A DNA stretch of 64,000 nucleotides from Plasmodium brasilianum (lineage: Eukaryota; Apicomplexa; Aconoidasida; Haemosporida; Plasmodiidae), in contig NC_090118.1 in NCBI RefSeq assembly GCF_023973825.1, positions 1,595,001 through 1,659,000 of the forward strand, in the 5' to 3' direction. A model generated the notes under the pieces. That model had not been told where the DNA came from. It saw only the letters and a list, made by a program, of their open reading frames with translations, and made no database searches. The position numbers and the translations under genes were made by a program. Shown in pieces: positions 1 through 13,300 of this stretch. The first letter of the stretch is position 1, and each line of letters starts with the position of its first letter.

Positions 1-160
1 TATTTTATATATTTTATAAAGATCTTAAAAATAAAATTAACAAAAAAAAATAAAGAAATAAAATTAAACAAATAAATAGTATTCTTAATATTTTAAAGAA
101 TATAATATTGTTGTTAATTTTTGTCTTATTAAATATAGTACAATATTATCTATCTACATA
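1..160. other. AT-rich 5' flank of the first fam-m-like gene
   Basis: Poly-A/T-rich DNA before the first start codon. It presumably contains the proximal promoter of the gene that begins at 161, but no discrete element can be recognised. The rest of the upstream spacer lies outside the window. Confidence 0.5.
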
Positions 161-1118
161 ATGGGGAGAAATATAAAGATTTTACCTTTTATTAATATTT
201 TTACGTATATATTTTACTTTTCGATGAATAATTTTTATATTGACAAGGTATAGCACTAACATTTAATTATATTTCTGCTTTTTTTATTTTTGGTGTTTTA
301 TTTTTATATATAGTGTTTTTTAATAATAGAATATTTATTCTTTTAAGTATTAAATGTATTCTTTGATCTTTTAGAGTACTTTCTATAATTGTGGAAATGT
401 GAAGATTATTGTTGATGGGAAATTATGTACAAGAATTAATAGATATCTATCGAAATGTAAACAGAATAAAGATTTACATATTGTTGGATTAAAAGAAGAA
501 ATACCAAATAATAGAGTATATGAAAAAAAAAAAGATATATCTAATAATGAAAAAGAACCTACAGGAAGAAAAGAACAACCAGCTGGATGTTCATTAAAGA
601 ATTCGAAAGTCAATAAATCATTTGAAAAAAATAAATCCTGTATGTTTGAAACAAAAAAATACAGTCATCTTGAAAAAAAAATATTCAAAGAGCTAGACTT
701 TGTAGATTTTCTTAGAAGGAACAAGAATATTAGTGATAAGACTTACAAAAAAATAATGCGTAAAAAATTCTCATTACGATTAGGATCACCTTTATTATTG
801 TTTTTGTTGTTAGTAACTATACTTATAGTAGATATATCTCTGCGTTTATCATCTGATGGAAATGGATTTTGGAATTTATCAGGATTGGGAACGACTTTAA
901 AAGAATATGAGAAAGTATTGATGCCTTATCTTGAATGGTTATCAAAACCCCTATTGACTTCAGCAGATAGCACTTCCAGTAGTGTACTAGGACCATTATT
1001 TAGTGTTATATTATTTGTTATACCCTTTTTATTATTAGGTGTCACACTTATATCGTACATTTTATATTACCATAGAAAAGCTAAAAAATATGAAAAAATT
1101 AAGTTCAGTAAAGGGTGA
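161..1118 (+). CDS. fam-m-like exported two-TM protein (2 exons, 276 aa)
   Basis: Exons are 161-247 and 375-1118, with a 127-bp phase-0 GT...AG intron; the joined frame is open to the TGA at 1118. Exon 1 encodes a 29-residue hydrophobic leader that starts MGRNIKILPF. It lacks the W-I-C-H-F core seen in most of its paralogues here and ends at Lys rather than Met, so its signal function is less certain. Exon 2 carries an R-x-L motif (RYLSK, residues 52-56), a Lys-rich soluble region, the family block FETKKYSHLEKKIFKELDF, two predicted membrane helices (about 168-185 and 238-261) and the basic tail YEKIKFSKG. The EKKIFKELD block and the YYH-(R/K)-K-x-K-K-YEKIKF ending are, from memory, the fam-m signature. 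Export into the host cell is inferred from leader plus PEXEL-like site. The function is unknown. Confidence 0.85.
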
Positions 1119-4100
1119 AATGAATAATAAGGAATTTATTTTTTTAAGGTAACGTATACTTTAATATGATGTAATATCTATAATGTCATTAGTTATGTGT
1201 ATAATAAACATATAGTTAATTGCTGAAAATTTATGCAAGCAATTACAAATTAATGCATTTTCTAATTCCAAAGAATAAAAATATATGTTCTTAGTTTTTT
1301 TATAGATTTGAATGTTTTAATTTTTTATAACTTGTGTTTTAAATTATTATATTGTGTAATTATATATTACTGAATAATACATATATTTGCGTATTAAAAT
1401 AGCATTCTATGAAAAGTATATATTTGTGCTTTAGAAAGCATACATAACAGTAGAATTAACATAATTTTAATAGAGTATTTTTGTTTATATTTATTTAAAC
1501 TAATATAAACAATGCATACTATTTTTTTTCTTTTCTTAGAAGAAAATTACTATTTTTTTAAGTAATTAGAAAAATAACCTATTAGTTCTAATTTAATAAT
1601 AAATGTGTCTTTTTTTGTATTTAATGAAATGAAGTGAGTATATATTATTGCACTGATATGTATACATATATTTACTAAAGGAAAAACTTAATATATATTT
1701 TGTAAAATATCTCTGTTGAGATATGTACTATTCATATTTGCTGTAAAAATTTACTAAAACACATTTACTATTATTTTTTGAAAGATATAAAATGGGGAAT
1801 TATTAATATATAACAGGGCGAACTTCATTTTATATATAGATTATTTATAATAGTTCACTAATTTAGGAACTCTAAATTCTTACATTTTAATATAAAGTTA
1901 AGAATACTTATAATTATATTATTCTTCATAATTGCATTGTTATTTCGATTATGAAAAAATTAATTAAAACTAAATTACATTGTATATTTATACATAAATG
2001 TAATGTATAAGACTTTTATTTTTTTATCATTCAAATATTTAATTAACGAATTAAATTTAATCACATATTAATAGATAATATGTACAAAAGATTTTTATTC
2101 TTTCCAGAAATATATGTAATATTCTATAAATGTTTTATATGTCTACAAAAACATAAATTATCATTTCATTAATTAATATAAATATGTATTTTCTACAACC
2201 CTTTCATTATCTGTAAGAATTTATTTTTATATTTGTGCAATCTTTTATGGTAATACACAAATAAATTATGTAAATATTTATATTATTTTATGGTTTTATG
2301 CACATATATAGTTTACTTTTACCATAAATAATTTACCAACATTTATAACTATTATTTTTTTAATAAGGTTAGAGTAACAATATCGAATTATTTTTTTTCA
2401 TATAATTCATTAATATATATTTGGAATTCAGGCTATATCTAAAATATAGTCTAGGTTTATTAATGGAATTTTAGTTTTAGTAGAAACTGCATGTAAGGGA
2501 TTATTAGATTTATGCGAATTATAATGTTCCAGGAAATCAAAGTATTTCTGCATTTATTATTTAATTATTTCAATTAAGTAATTGTTGATTTAGTTATGTT
2601 TTAAATATATTACATAAAAAATTTTGATATAATAAAATTGCACATTATTATTATCATTGTTAAACAAGTAAAAGGAAAAAATAAAAAAAATCATGATAAA
2701 TAAATATTCCAATGAATTTTTGAAGATGTAAAAAAAATTAAAGTATTCTCTTAATTGTATTAAATGGAACTTACATTTTATTATAATTTATTTGATAGTA
2801 CAATTTGTCTACTGTTTACTTTATCAGTTTTTATGCTTTAACTTATTTATACGTAAAAAATTCTTTTTAATTAGGTAACATTTGTGTTGTTGAAATGATA
2901 AATGTTTGTAAGGAATACAAGAGGTTGTCATTAAGAATGTAAACATATGAACATATACATTAGTGGAATAAAAATATATTTATTTCATTTTACGAAACTT
3001 GATTTAGCAATTCAAAAAAACCATTTTAATTGTAATAATTTACTTTTTGTTTTTTTTTTTTAAGTAATTATAATTTTTTGCTTATAATGGATTTTTAATT
3101 TTTAATTGTGTAAAAATGTAGAAAGTGTAACAATAACATGTTACAAAATCATTTTCTTGTCATAAGAAATTTTTATGTTATGTAAAAATATTAATTGTTT
3201 ATGTTTCTCCTTAAGAATATGTTTTCAATAGTATTTATTTAAACAGAATAGTATATTATGAATTCTTTTATAATTTTTTCAATAGGAAAAATAGTATATT
3301 ATTCATATTCTAAAATTTTCTTTAACAAACTTTTATATAACTTAAATTTGTATTTAACATGACTAGATTTATTTATAATATTATATGATTATTTTTATTT
3401 GCACATATAATTATTTAGTATCATAGAATATAATATTCTTTTTATTTATTATATTAAAAAGCAGTAAATATAATTAATATGCGTAATGCACTTATTTTTT
3501 ATATTCTATGATGCATAAAAATAATGCACACAAATTATGTATTAATTTAAGGCTATTTTTAATCTAGAATAATATTATATTTTAAAGGAAAATTATACTT
3601 GGAAATCTAAAAAATAAAAGGGTAATTTAGGAAATAAATAAAAAATATAATAAAAAATTAAAAAACACAGGGAAATGTATTAACAATTTTTATTTTTGGA
3701 AAGCAAAAATATATATTATTGTACAAATAAAAAGAAATAATAAAAACTTAATATACATATATGCTTTAAATGCAAATGAATATTTTTTTATTTAATATTT
3801 CACTCAATAATATTATATTTTTATTTAATATTATAATATAAAAATATATTTCGTTTTTTTTATAATTATGAATGTTTATTGTGTTCTCAATTAATAGCGT
3901 TATTATATTCTAAGCTCAGAAGCTAAAAGAACAACTATTACTAATATACATTTATGTAAATTTAAAAATTTATTTCAGAGTTTGCAAAACAAATATAATA
4001 TATGTTGCTATATATTTTTAATTTTTATATATTTATATTCAAATTTTTTTTTATTTTATTTAATATATATATATTAAAACTTAATGGGTAAATAATATAA

Positions 4101-5765
4101 ATATGAATGTTTATATATCATTTTATTATGATAATTGTTGTTAATAGAGCTTTATAAAAATTTTATTCTTATGAAGGTGTATTATATTATTACTTAATAT
4201 AAAAAATTAGACATCAATTTATATTGTCATCACTCTTAGAAAAGTATTTTAAATTATTTGAATTCGTATAAACATATAGCGAATACCATATAGAGAATAA
4301 TGTTAATGATTTTGATAACTTATTATGATTATTGTTTTTGGAATGAATGATACTTTAATAAACTATATAAAATGATTACAAAAATTTTAAGGAAATACAT
4401 AATACGAATAATAAAGATCGTAAATATACTTATTCTTTTTTAAAAATAATAATGAATTCAGGAAAATGCAGAATATAATTATATATATTTGAAAAATCAT
4501 TTAATATATATTTTCATAATTATTAAGAATTTAGGTAAATTTGAAATAGCTGTTACATATATATTTATATTATATAATATATATTATCAAGATTATGCAC
4601 TTATTTACATCTGAAATTGTATTTTTTTATTTTGAAAATATATATTAATTATTGTATTTTGTTTTTAAAATGAACTTATTTAGCTTTTATTTATGTTATT
4701 TTTTATTCAGAATAATTCATAATATCATGGTACAATCGTATATATATTGATATAAATTGTGTAAAATAAATAATATTATATAAATACAATTGAAATATAC
4801 AACAACGTAATATTTTAAGTTTCCAATATTTAAAAGAAGTAAAACGATGTGTGTAATTTTATAATTTTAGTGTATAACAATCCTTTCAGGTATTTTAGAT
4901 ATAATTAATAAAAATATTCTTAAGAAGCACTTTATATATAATATAATTTAATTATTAATAATACATTTATTAAAGCATAATATTTTTTTCATTAATTAAA
5001 ATTTTTATATCAGTAAAAGAAACTATTTTAACATTAAAGGGATATTATGTACTAGAATAACTCTCAAAGTTGGATAAATACATTAGTATATCATAATTTT
5101 CATCCTGAAATATGATCTACGTTCATAAAAAATATTATTATTTTGAAAATAAATATACAAGTGGATAATAATTTCTTTGATATGTAAGTTAAAATTCGTA
5201 TGAATATATTGTAATAAAAATTAGTATTTATGTTTATCTAACCTTGATATTAACTGCTTTATTATATATTACCGCAAGATCATATAATATTGATATATAT
5301 GAATATTTTAGAAAATAATACTTTATTATAATTTACTAAAACATTACTAACCTAATTATTTTTATATTTTTTTCAAAATTAAATGCTTGAGTTTTTTATG
5401 ACATAAATGGTAATTTCAAATATAATAATCACGTATATTTAAAAACATGTTAATACTAATGAATATCAATTTAATTTTTAAGATAAATATAAAATTATAC
5501 ATAACATAATAAAAGATCATGGGCTCTTGTTTTTATATTTAGAAAGTTATATTAATTAAAAACGTTATATTATTGAACACAGATATGCTATAATAAAATA
5601 GAATCTATAAGGGAGTTCATATTGGCACGTATTGGGTTTATAATAAACGATAATATTGAAATATTTTTATTTTAATGATTCGTTTCTTTAGAAGAACAAT
5701 AACTTTTTATTTATTGAAATTATTTAAGTATTTATACATTTCGTATTTTTTTCTTAATTTTCGTA
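1119..5765. other. Intergenic spacer, fam 3' block then featureless AT-rich DNA
   Basis: The first few hundred bases resemble the downstream flank of the other fam-type genes, with the core TTTGAATGTTTTAAT at 1307-1321. A copy of AATTGTTGATTTAGTT at 2580-2595 recurs at 14650 and, with one change, at 39778. No open frame, membrane segment or exon signal of any length was seen in the rest. Confidence 0.5.
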
Positions 5766-7080
5766 ATGGCCTTAAGAGAGAGTTAACGTCATTTAAAACA
5801 TATGAAAATATTAGTAATGAAAGGAAGAGTTAATGTCAAATTCAGTGCAATTCAAGTGTACATTTGAAAGATTGGAAGGAATAAACGGATTTGTATGATT
5901 ATATCACAAACCACAGTACTACTGATACTTATTCTAGTAGTTCTGATGGTTTTATGTATTGGGGATATTGTAAATACCTTAATTCAATTAAATCACTATA
6001 TAACATGCAGAGAATGAATTGTTGTAGTTAATTTTGGAAGGATATTTGCAAAGATTATTTTAATTGTGAAGAAGAACATAATCACAATTATTTAATAAAT
6101 AAATTTTATTTTGAGAAAAGCAAGATTTCAAATTCTCAAAAAATTCTGTTACACATAACTCCGGGATGTAAGAAGGGAAAGCGAGAATTTTCAACCAGAA
6201 GAAATCATTACTTTTAACTCAATTGGATACAATCAGAGGGGGAAGTCCTTATGGTAAGTAAGTATAGTCATGTAAGAGCATACCAATAACACCAGAAGTT
6301 TCTAAAAAAAATGATTAAATGAAAAAATATTGAAGTGAAGCCTGAATTAGGTGTTACTGAATTTGCGTATAAAGTGCTAGTGTTCAGTGATATATAAGAA
6401 AAAGTAAATACTGGAAGTAATATCTCGGATAAGGAAAGTAATGTTTAAAAATCTGAAAGAAAAGGAGTAGCTATGTGTTCCTTTTTCTTTATTAGATAGA
6501 AAGATTGTTATAGTTTTTCAAAATTTGTTGCGTTAGAAGTTTTACAAAATTCCCCGTCTCCGGTACGAAGCCCAATATTAACAGTAGCAGAGGCCCACAA
6601 AAGAGGATCCAATAAATTAAAGTTGAATTATACAGAAGATTTATAAAAAGTTAAAAAACGTTTGTACATTGTTGATGATAACATTAATACTTAAGTAAGT
6701 TTAATATGTCTATATCTATTTCATTCTCTCTAGGTATATCAGTTGCTCATATTCTAGCAGTAATTGTCGTTTTTCTCCTTTTTTACAAAGTATAAACAAA
6801 TTACGTATTAATATATAAATATTTTATAATGCTGTATATAATTAAATTTCCTTAAAAATTTATAATTATAAAGTAAAACTATATTATATTTTTTTCATAT
6901 TATGCATTTTTATATTAGTTTACTATATTATATTCATAGTTACAAAAACGTACAAAAAAGAGAAAAATAAAGAATTATTCATGTAAAAATATAAGCAAAT
7001 CATCATAAGCTTCTACATCAAGCAGTTTTGGTAGATATCTTAAAAGATATTTAGTAATTAGGACTTGTTCTCTTATTTAA
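5766..7080 (+). pseudogene. Degraded pir (vir-like) gene
   Basis: A pir gene broken by several stops and frame changes. About 5766-5815 reads ELTSFKTYENIS, like the start of exon 2 in intact pirs (ILKSLPSYKIYEE). About 5895-6090 gives YCKYLNSIKSLYNMQRMNCC followed by a stop and CKDYFNCEEEHN. This matches the DINNYKKYLSSIRDLYN...CC...CPEYFLHCGDE stretch of the intact long pir at 24.4 kb. At 6733-6789 a membrane helix, GISVAHILAVIVVFLLFYK, ends at a GT donor (6790). The matching exon 3 begins after an AG at 6918 (FTILYS then stop), so the second intron would be 129 bp, like those of intact pirs. No intact first exon was found. The layout shows this was once a complete three-exon pir and is now dead. 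Confidence 0.75.
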
Positions 7081-10000
7081 GTTACCTTGTGTTAGTATAA
7101 CCCATATAACGAAGTGAATTAGAATATGAGTATTTAAAATATAATAAATTATAATTTATAAGTAATGTTATTTTATAAGAACAAAATAAAAGAAGGAAAA
7201 AGAAAAAGTTCAAATTAAAAGGATAAAAACATATTTATAAATATCATAGAACTAAAGTGTGAAAGTTATAAAGTATTCTAATAGTAATGTTATAAAGAAA
7301 TAAAAAAATACTTAAACAAGAAAATAAATAAACATAAAAATTTTGTATGATATTATAAACTATATAACGTAAACGTAAATTAAATATGTTTTCCTTAAAT
7401 TAATAATACAAAATGACACATATTTTACATATGATAAAATTAACAATAAAATTTTATCAATAAATAGATTAGAATATATTGATAAATATTAGATATTAAG
7501 TAAAAAAATATGAAGATTTAACAAATTTTATTATAAATATATTTCTAAAACTATAAAAAAGTACAAATAGTGTTTTATAATTTATATTCTAAGTAATTAT
7601 AAATAATGTACTTATTATAAAATGTGATAAAAAAAATCATTGATTGATATCGTAAAGAGAAAATTTAATAATCAAATATTATGTACAATGATAAATTTGT
7701 TTTACAAAATTCCGTTATAGAATAATTATAAATGAAGTTAAATAATAAGAATAATATCATGAAAATATCTATATATATAATTTATACATTTCTTTTTTTT
7801 GTATATATAAAATAATAATTAGTGTTTATATTTTTTGATATTATTCTTTACTTTTTGTTGTAAGGTTCCTTTTACTTAACATATTACTATAGTTTGATGT
7901 ATTTTTATATAAACTAATATAAAAAATTTATAATAAAATAAAATGGACTTTATGATTATATATAATTTTTTTTAATTACTTTAGTATATAATAATTCACA
8001 AAAATATTCTGATCAAATTTATATTAACATAAGAAATATATTAATAATACATGAAATGTTTTTATTTTTATGTAGTATTCGAAATTATTATGGCAAGTTA
8101 AATAAGAATAAAATTTGTAACAAAATTAAAAATAAATAACACATGAAAATTAGTAATTGAATTCATATAATATTTAATATATGATTTTATATGACTTCTT
8201 AAAATATTAAATAAATTATAACATAAATATAATTATGACTACGTCATAAATAAAAATATAAATTGAAACATGTAGACGTTTCTCTGTGAGCGGCATATTT
8301 TTAAAAGATATTTTTTTATTCTGAAGATTTTAAGAAATGAATTTTTATAAATAATTTACAAAAATAAAGTATATATATCTATATGTATATAGTGGAATGC
8401 ATTTTGTATTATATTTAAATTATAAACTCAAAAAGAAAATATTTGTCAAGGAATGTCTAATGATAGTGAATGAGTGTAATAATGAAAATTTTTTATTATT
8501 GTTAAAATACAAAATATTTGTTTTAGAAAATGATAATATAAAATTTATTTTTTAATTTTTTTTACGTATTTTAGCAGAAAACTATGCATAATTATAATAT
8601 TACAAATTTATTTTATACACTATTTATTACATATATTATTATATGAACTATTTTTTTCTAGAGAAAATAAATGTAACAAAGTGCTAGAATGTTTTTATTG
8701 TGTATATGTAAATTTGAATAACTTTTTGATAAATTAATAAATTATATCATATATTATGTACAAAATAAAATAGAAACAAAAAAAATTTACACATAAATAT
8801 AATCTTATATTTACTAATGAATAAATCAAAAAGTAAGAGACATTAAACATAATAAAAAAAAAATATATAAATATGAGCATTTAATAAAATAAAGCTCCCA
8901 TTAAATAAATGATTAATGAATGAATTTTTTTGAATATATGACATGATATGTAAGGATATTTTTATTCTTATTAATATAATTTTGTCAATAACATTATTAG
9001 CGACTCAATAATAATTTTTTTAAAGAACATAATTTTTTTACAATTGAACATTCTTAAGAATACTTATATTTATGTAACAATAATATGAACTATTTTGTAA
9101 TTAAAGGCCGAAAATAATAATAAAAAAATATGTAATTCCAATAGCTAAGAGTAATCAGTATGTGTATATAAAATTGTTTGAAGAAATGAATAAAATTTAA
9201 TTATATATGTTAGAGAGGTATCATAAAGATATATAATAATAATATATATTACTAATGATATATTTAAAAATGTTAAAATTAGGGTTATGTAATAACATTA
9301 ATGATAATGTAAAAATAATGTCTTCATATTGCAATATATACATAAAAAATAAAATTATATAATTTTAAACTAATAAAAAAGAAGTTATTAATATTTTCAA
9401 AATATAATTTATTCAATGCAATATTTGTGATAGTTAAAGTTAATGCAGTTCTCCTTTTTTTGTATTATGATAAAAAATACAAAGGAATATTTATTGAATA
9501 TATTAATTACTCCTTAAATCTAAAGTCAAAAATAGTTATAAACATTTCACAATAAAAGGAGGTATTAAATAAATTATATTTTCTTAATGCTAATATATTT
9601 AAGGAATTTGTTTCATTATAAGCTTTTTTTTGATGAGTACAAACTATGCAAAGCTGATTTTATCCTAATTTTATGGTAAATAGTTTTATATCAATATTTC
9701 TAAATGTCACATAATAATGAAAAGTTAAGAATAATATAAATAAATATATCTTTAAATAATAAATTATATGTAACATCATATTATTTTCATCATTTGATTA
9801 ATATAATCATAATAATACAATATCTATTATTTATTGTAAATTTATAAAAATATTAATGAATAATCTTTAATATAAGTGATAATATGTTGGTATATATATT
9901 AATATTTTTAATTAAAAATTTTGAAAATAAATTTAACAATCATATTTTACTAATTATAAAAACATAATATTCCAATAAGTTGATATGGAGAGATATTCGA

Positions 10001-10771
10001 TGTAAATAGTATATATTAAAGAAATAACTCTTTATATATCGAGCTAAATGTATATAAGATATATTTATTTTAATTTTTAATTCTAAGTTACAGAAATTTA
10101 TACTATTAAATATTAAAATAATATTTAAATAAATAAATTTTTCTCAAAAGCATGATATGAATTTTATGTTCAATACATATATTCCTGATTTTTACATTTA
10201 CAATGATATTATAAGTAACTTAACTAAGAGAGTAATTTATTAGGAAAATGCAATTATATATATATGAACATATCTAGTTGAATATGTTAGGTAAAAATTC
10301 CTTACATTAATTATGAAGAAACCATTTAATAAATAATATATTTTTAAGAATGTTAAATGATGAAATTGTATTTATTCTTACATGTAATATCTTGCCATAT
10401 GTATTTTAGGAGAAATATTAAATTTATGATATGTAATTATAATTTGTATCATTTTAATATAAGAACAAATTTAAAAATATTATAATTCCTTTTTTATTAT
10501 TATATAAAATTATCTATTGTACTGATTACGTAACATATATAAGTGTTTCCACTACATAAGTATAATTATGTTATAATAAATTGTACTTTATAAAATTGTA
10601 AAAATGATTCCTAGTAAATAATAAATTTTCTTATTTTAGAATCTTTAATAAATCTTATGAAAATTATGAATATATTATGTATTTTTATATATAATATATA
10701 AATAAATATGCTTTTAGAATGTTTTTTATTCCCCCATTTTGAATAATCCAAGATTGAAGACATGTCATAAA
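7081..10771. other. Intergenic spacer, no recognisable gene
   Basis: Very AT-rich with no frame of note. A short island of higher G+C near 8270-8300 has no coding sense that I can read. The pir exon that follows must take its promoter from the right end of this spacer, but no element stands out. Confidence 0.5.
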
Positions 10772-12003
10772 ATGTCCAGTGTACTACAGGTTTATAACTT
10801 TTTAAATTGAGAATTATGCATATTCAGTGGAATATTCTTTTTCTCTTGAACTACGTTAATAAAATTAATCTGAGAAATAAGGCTTTTCTATTTATGTAAA
10901 ATTTTTTTTTTTTATTAACTCTAAGGAAACTTTTATACAATCACTACCATCGAAAATATATTATAGAAAAAAATTTGAGTCAAATGACAATTACTGCTTA
11001 CATTTTGAAGATGAAAAAAAATTTCTAGACAAAAAAACTGAGATATATAATAATGGAAAAATTAAAAGTATTGCAGATAAGCTTATGAGGCCTTTGTGTT
11101 ATGTGGCATTTAATAATGAAGGAGATGAATGTAATAAGCAATGTCATTATTTGTACTATTGGTTAGGAAATGAATTATTTAATAAATTAGAGGAAGATTC
11201 ATTTTCAGAAGTTATTGGAATACTTGAGGATGTTTCAAATGTTCTCTCTGGGGGTGTTAAATGCAAATGTAAATTTTTTAAAAATATTAAAAAGGAAAAC
11301 TTTGAAAAAATGAAGATTGTGCATGATTATTGTAAAGATCACGAGAGCATTAAGAATACTCTTGAAGGACATATTAATAAGTGTACTAAAGAAGTTAATA
11401 ATTATCTTGTTAAAGCTAATAGTGCTTATAATGAAATATATAATTATACAGAAAATAATTCTGAAACGTATTGTTCTGTACTTAAAGAGCATGATCCTAG
11501 TTGCTTTAAAACAAAGTTATCTCATTTGAATTGTGAAATAGAGCAAGTGTCCGCAGAAAACCCAGGTACAAGTCAATATAACACTACTATTTTGGATCCA
11601 CAATTTGTAATTAATGTATCTGCCTTTAGTTCATCGCAAATTTTTCTGTTCTTTGTTCTACCCTTTATCGGTATTTTCTTCATTGGCTTCCTACTATATA
11701 AAGTAATTATTAATATTATTTATAAAATTAAATATCTTAATTTACTTCCATTTATATTTGTTTAATAGATAAACAAATAAAAAGTAACGATGAAATAATT
11801 ATTATATAATCATCTTGTATATATCTTCTGAATAATAGTTTACTCCAATTGTATCATGGATATATACTAAAGTATTAAAGAAAAAATCAATTAGACGTAA
11901 TTTGGATGAAATGGATATACTGGAATTAACAGAATACACTAATGAACAAAGAAAATCAAATTTAGGTAGAAAACAACTAAATGTAGCATATCATGCCGCA
12001 TGA
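10772..12003 (+). CDS. pir (vir-like) variant surface protein, short form (3 exons, 319 aa)
   Basis: Exons are 10772-10789 (MSSVLQ), 10926-11702 and 11839-12003; both introns are 136 bp, phase 0 and GT...AG. The minimal acidic or neutral first exon, a second exon opening with a (S)LPS motif (FIQSLPSKIYYRK) and a third exon opening with FTP are the classic pir layout. Exon 2 is Cys-rich, including C-K-C-K-C-K-F, and has the paralogue motif ENFEKMKIVHDYCKDHESI. A single membrane helix lies at about residues 243-262 and ends LLYK at the exon boundary. Exon 3 supplies a basic tail that ends NVAYHAA. The product should be a type I-like membrane protein with its Cys-rich part facing outward. pir proteins are thought to act at or near the infected-cell surface in antigenic variation or host interaction; this member's own role is unknown. 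Closest relative here: the pir at 35.8 kb. Confidence 0.9.
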
Positions 12004-12529
12004 GTAATCTTTTACGAAAAGTATATATTAAATTTATATTAAGAATATAATTTTAACAAGAATATTTGTTAATATATTCTTCTATTAGAAAAGAAAGAAA
12101 AAAAAAGAAAAAAAATACATAAATTAGAACGTCTATATCAGTAGACAGAAAATTATGATATAGAAATTGATATTATAATTTACTGTAAATAAGAATACAT
12201 TATTGATATATTATCATTGTAAAAAAAGTTATTAAGTAAAATATATAGAGAATTAAAATTAATAAAAAAAAAGGAGTGTTAAATTGGAAATTTCTATGTT
12301 TTTCGTTCTTTTAATTTATGTATCATTAGTCAAAATGCAATTAAAAATGAATTAAAATATTTGGATCTTTGGAGTTTATTAAAATTAAATATTTTTTATA
12401 TATAGTAGTATAGTTGAAACTCACAAATTAAAGTAGCAAAATCCATAAAAGGAATAATTAATTCTTTGTAATAGTACATTGTAAATAATTATTATTATGA
12501 CAAGAGTAATGTGAACCGTATAATACAGG
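12004..12529. other. Proximal 3' flank of the 10.8-kb pir
   Basis: AT-rich spacer that contains the presumed 3' UTR. Poly-A-rich runs near 12100 and 12260 are visible, but no gene. Confidence 0.4.
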
Positions 12530-13300
12530 TCATATATAATGTATCAGTAGTACAATAAATAATATACTATAAAATAAATGACTATATATATTATAAATTC
12601 GGAAATATATAAGCTAATTTTGGAAATAGCATATTCTGTTAAATTAAATGAAATAACTTTTTATATGAATATGCAAATATAAGTTTTTCATTAGCTCTTA
12701 ATATACATAACATAAATTTACATGGTAAAAATAATAAATATAATTTGTGTAATTTTTATTATGAATAATTATATAAATAAAAGCTACATCTGCATAATAT
12801 TCTTCATATTTTTACATTAAAGAAAAATGTTATACAAAAATAAAAAAAATCATGATAATAACAATTTTATAAGACATCACAGAAAAAAGTGATTTTAGCA
12901 TTTTTATTGATAAAAATGGTATTCCTAAACATAACATTATAGAAATATCTACTGAGTGCAATTATCTGTAATTAATGAAGTTTTTTTTTTTATTATATAT
13001 AAAATGATGATAAACAAAAAGTTATATTAAATAAAAATGATTAAAAATATTGTTTCATTCTTGTAATTTTATATTATATAGATACTGTTTCTTAAAAATA
13101 TATTATATATAGTCAAAATATGAATATATAAGGAAACATATTTGGTCAATATATATATAAAGTATTATTAAATTTATTAAAGAAAAATTAAAAGAAAAAG
13201 CATAATATTATAGAGAATAATATATATCAGCGCTATTATAAAAGAATAGAATAATTTAATCAAATCAATGATCCCATTAAACTATCTATGGATGAGAGAA
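12530..13300 (+). repeat. pir downstream block, copy A (with coding-like relic)
   Basis: This block is clearly related to 37900-38715. Both have a CAGTAGT(A/G)CA(A/G)T(A/G)AATAATA segment (12543 and 37905), then TATATATATT(A/G)TAAATTCGG, later CTGTTTCTTAAAAAT(A/G)TAT (13086; TTGTTTCTTAAAAATGTAT at 38480), and finally a coding-like end around NDP (AATGATCCCA). Read across a stop, 13160-13290 resembles VLLNLL...KKKHNIIENN...NDPIKLSMDER. The paralogous frame in copy B reads ALLNLMMKYKKKKNKIL...NDPTVAFIGER. The two copies sit about 0.5-1.3 kb and 0.85-1.7 kb after the stops of the two short pirs. The block may be an old gene remnant or a conserved flank. Confidence 0.55.

Noticed and set aside
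383..613. Minus-strand open frame of 76 codons
   Set aside because: It is the complement of exon 2 of the first fam-m-like gene and has no family features of its own.
5630..5642. GGGTTTA-like telomeric repeat unit
   Set aside because: Single isolated occurrence; no tandem array of telomere or subtelomere repeats is present.
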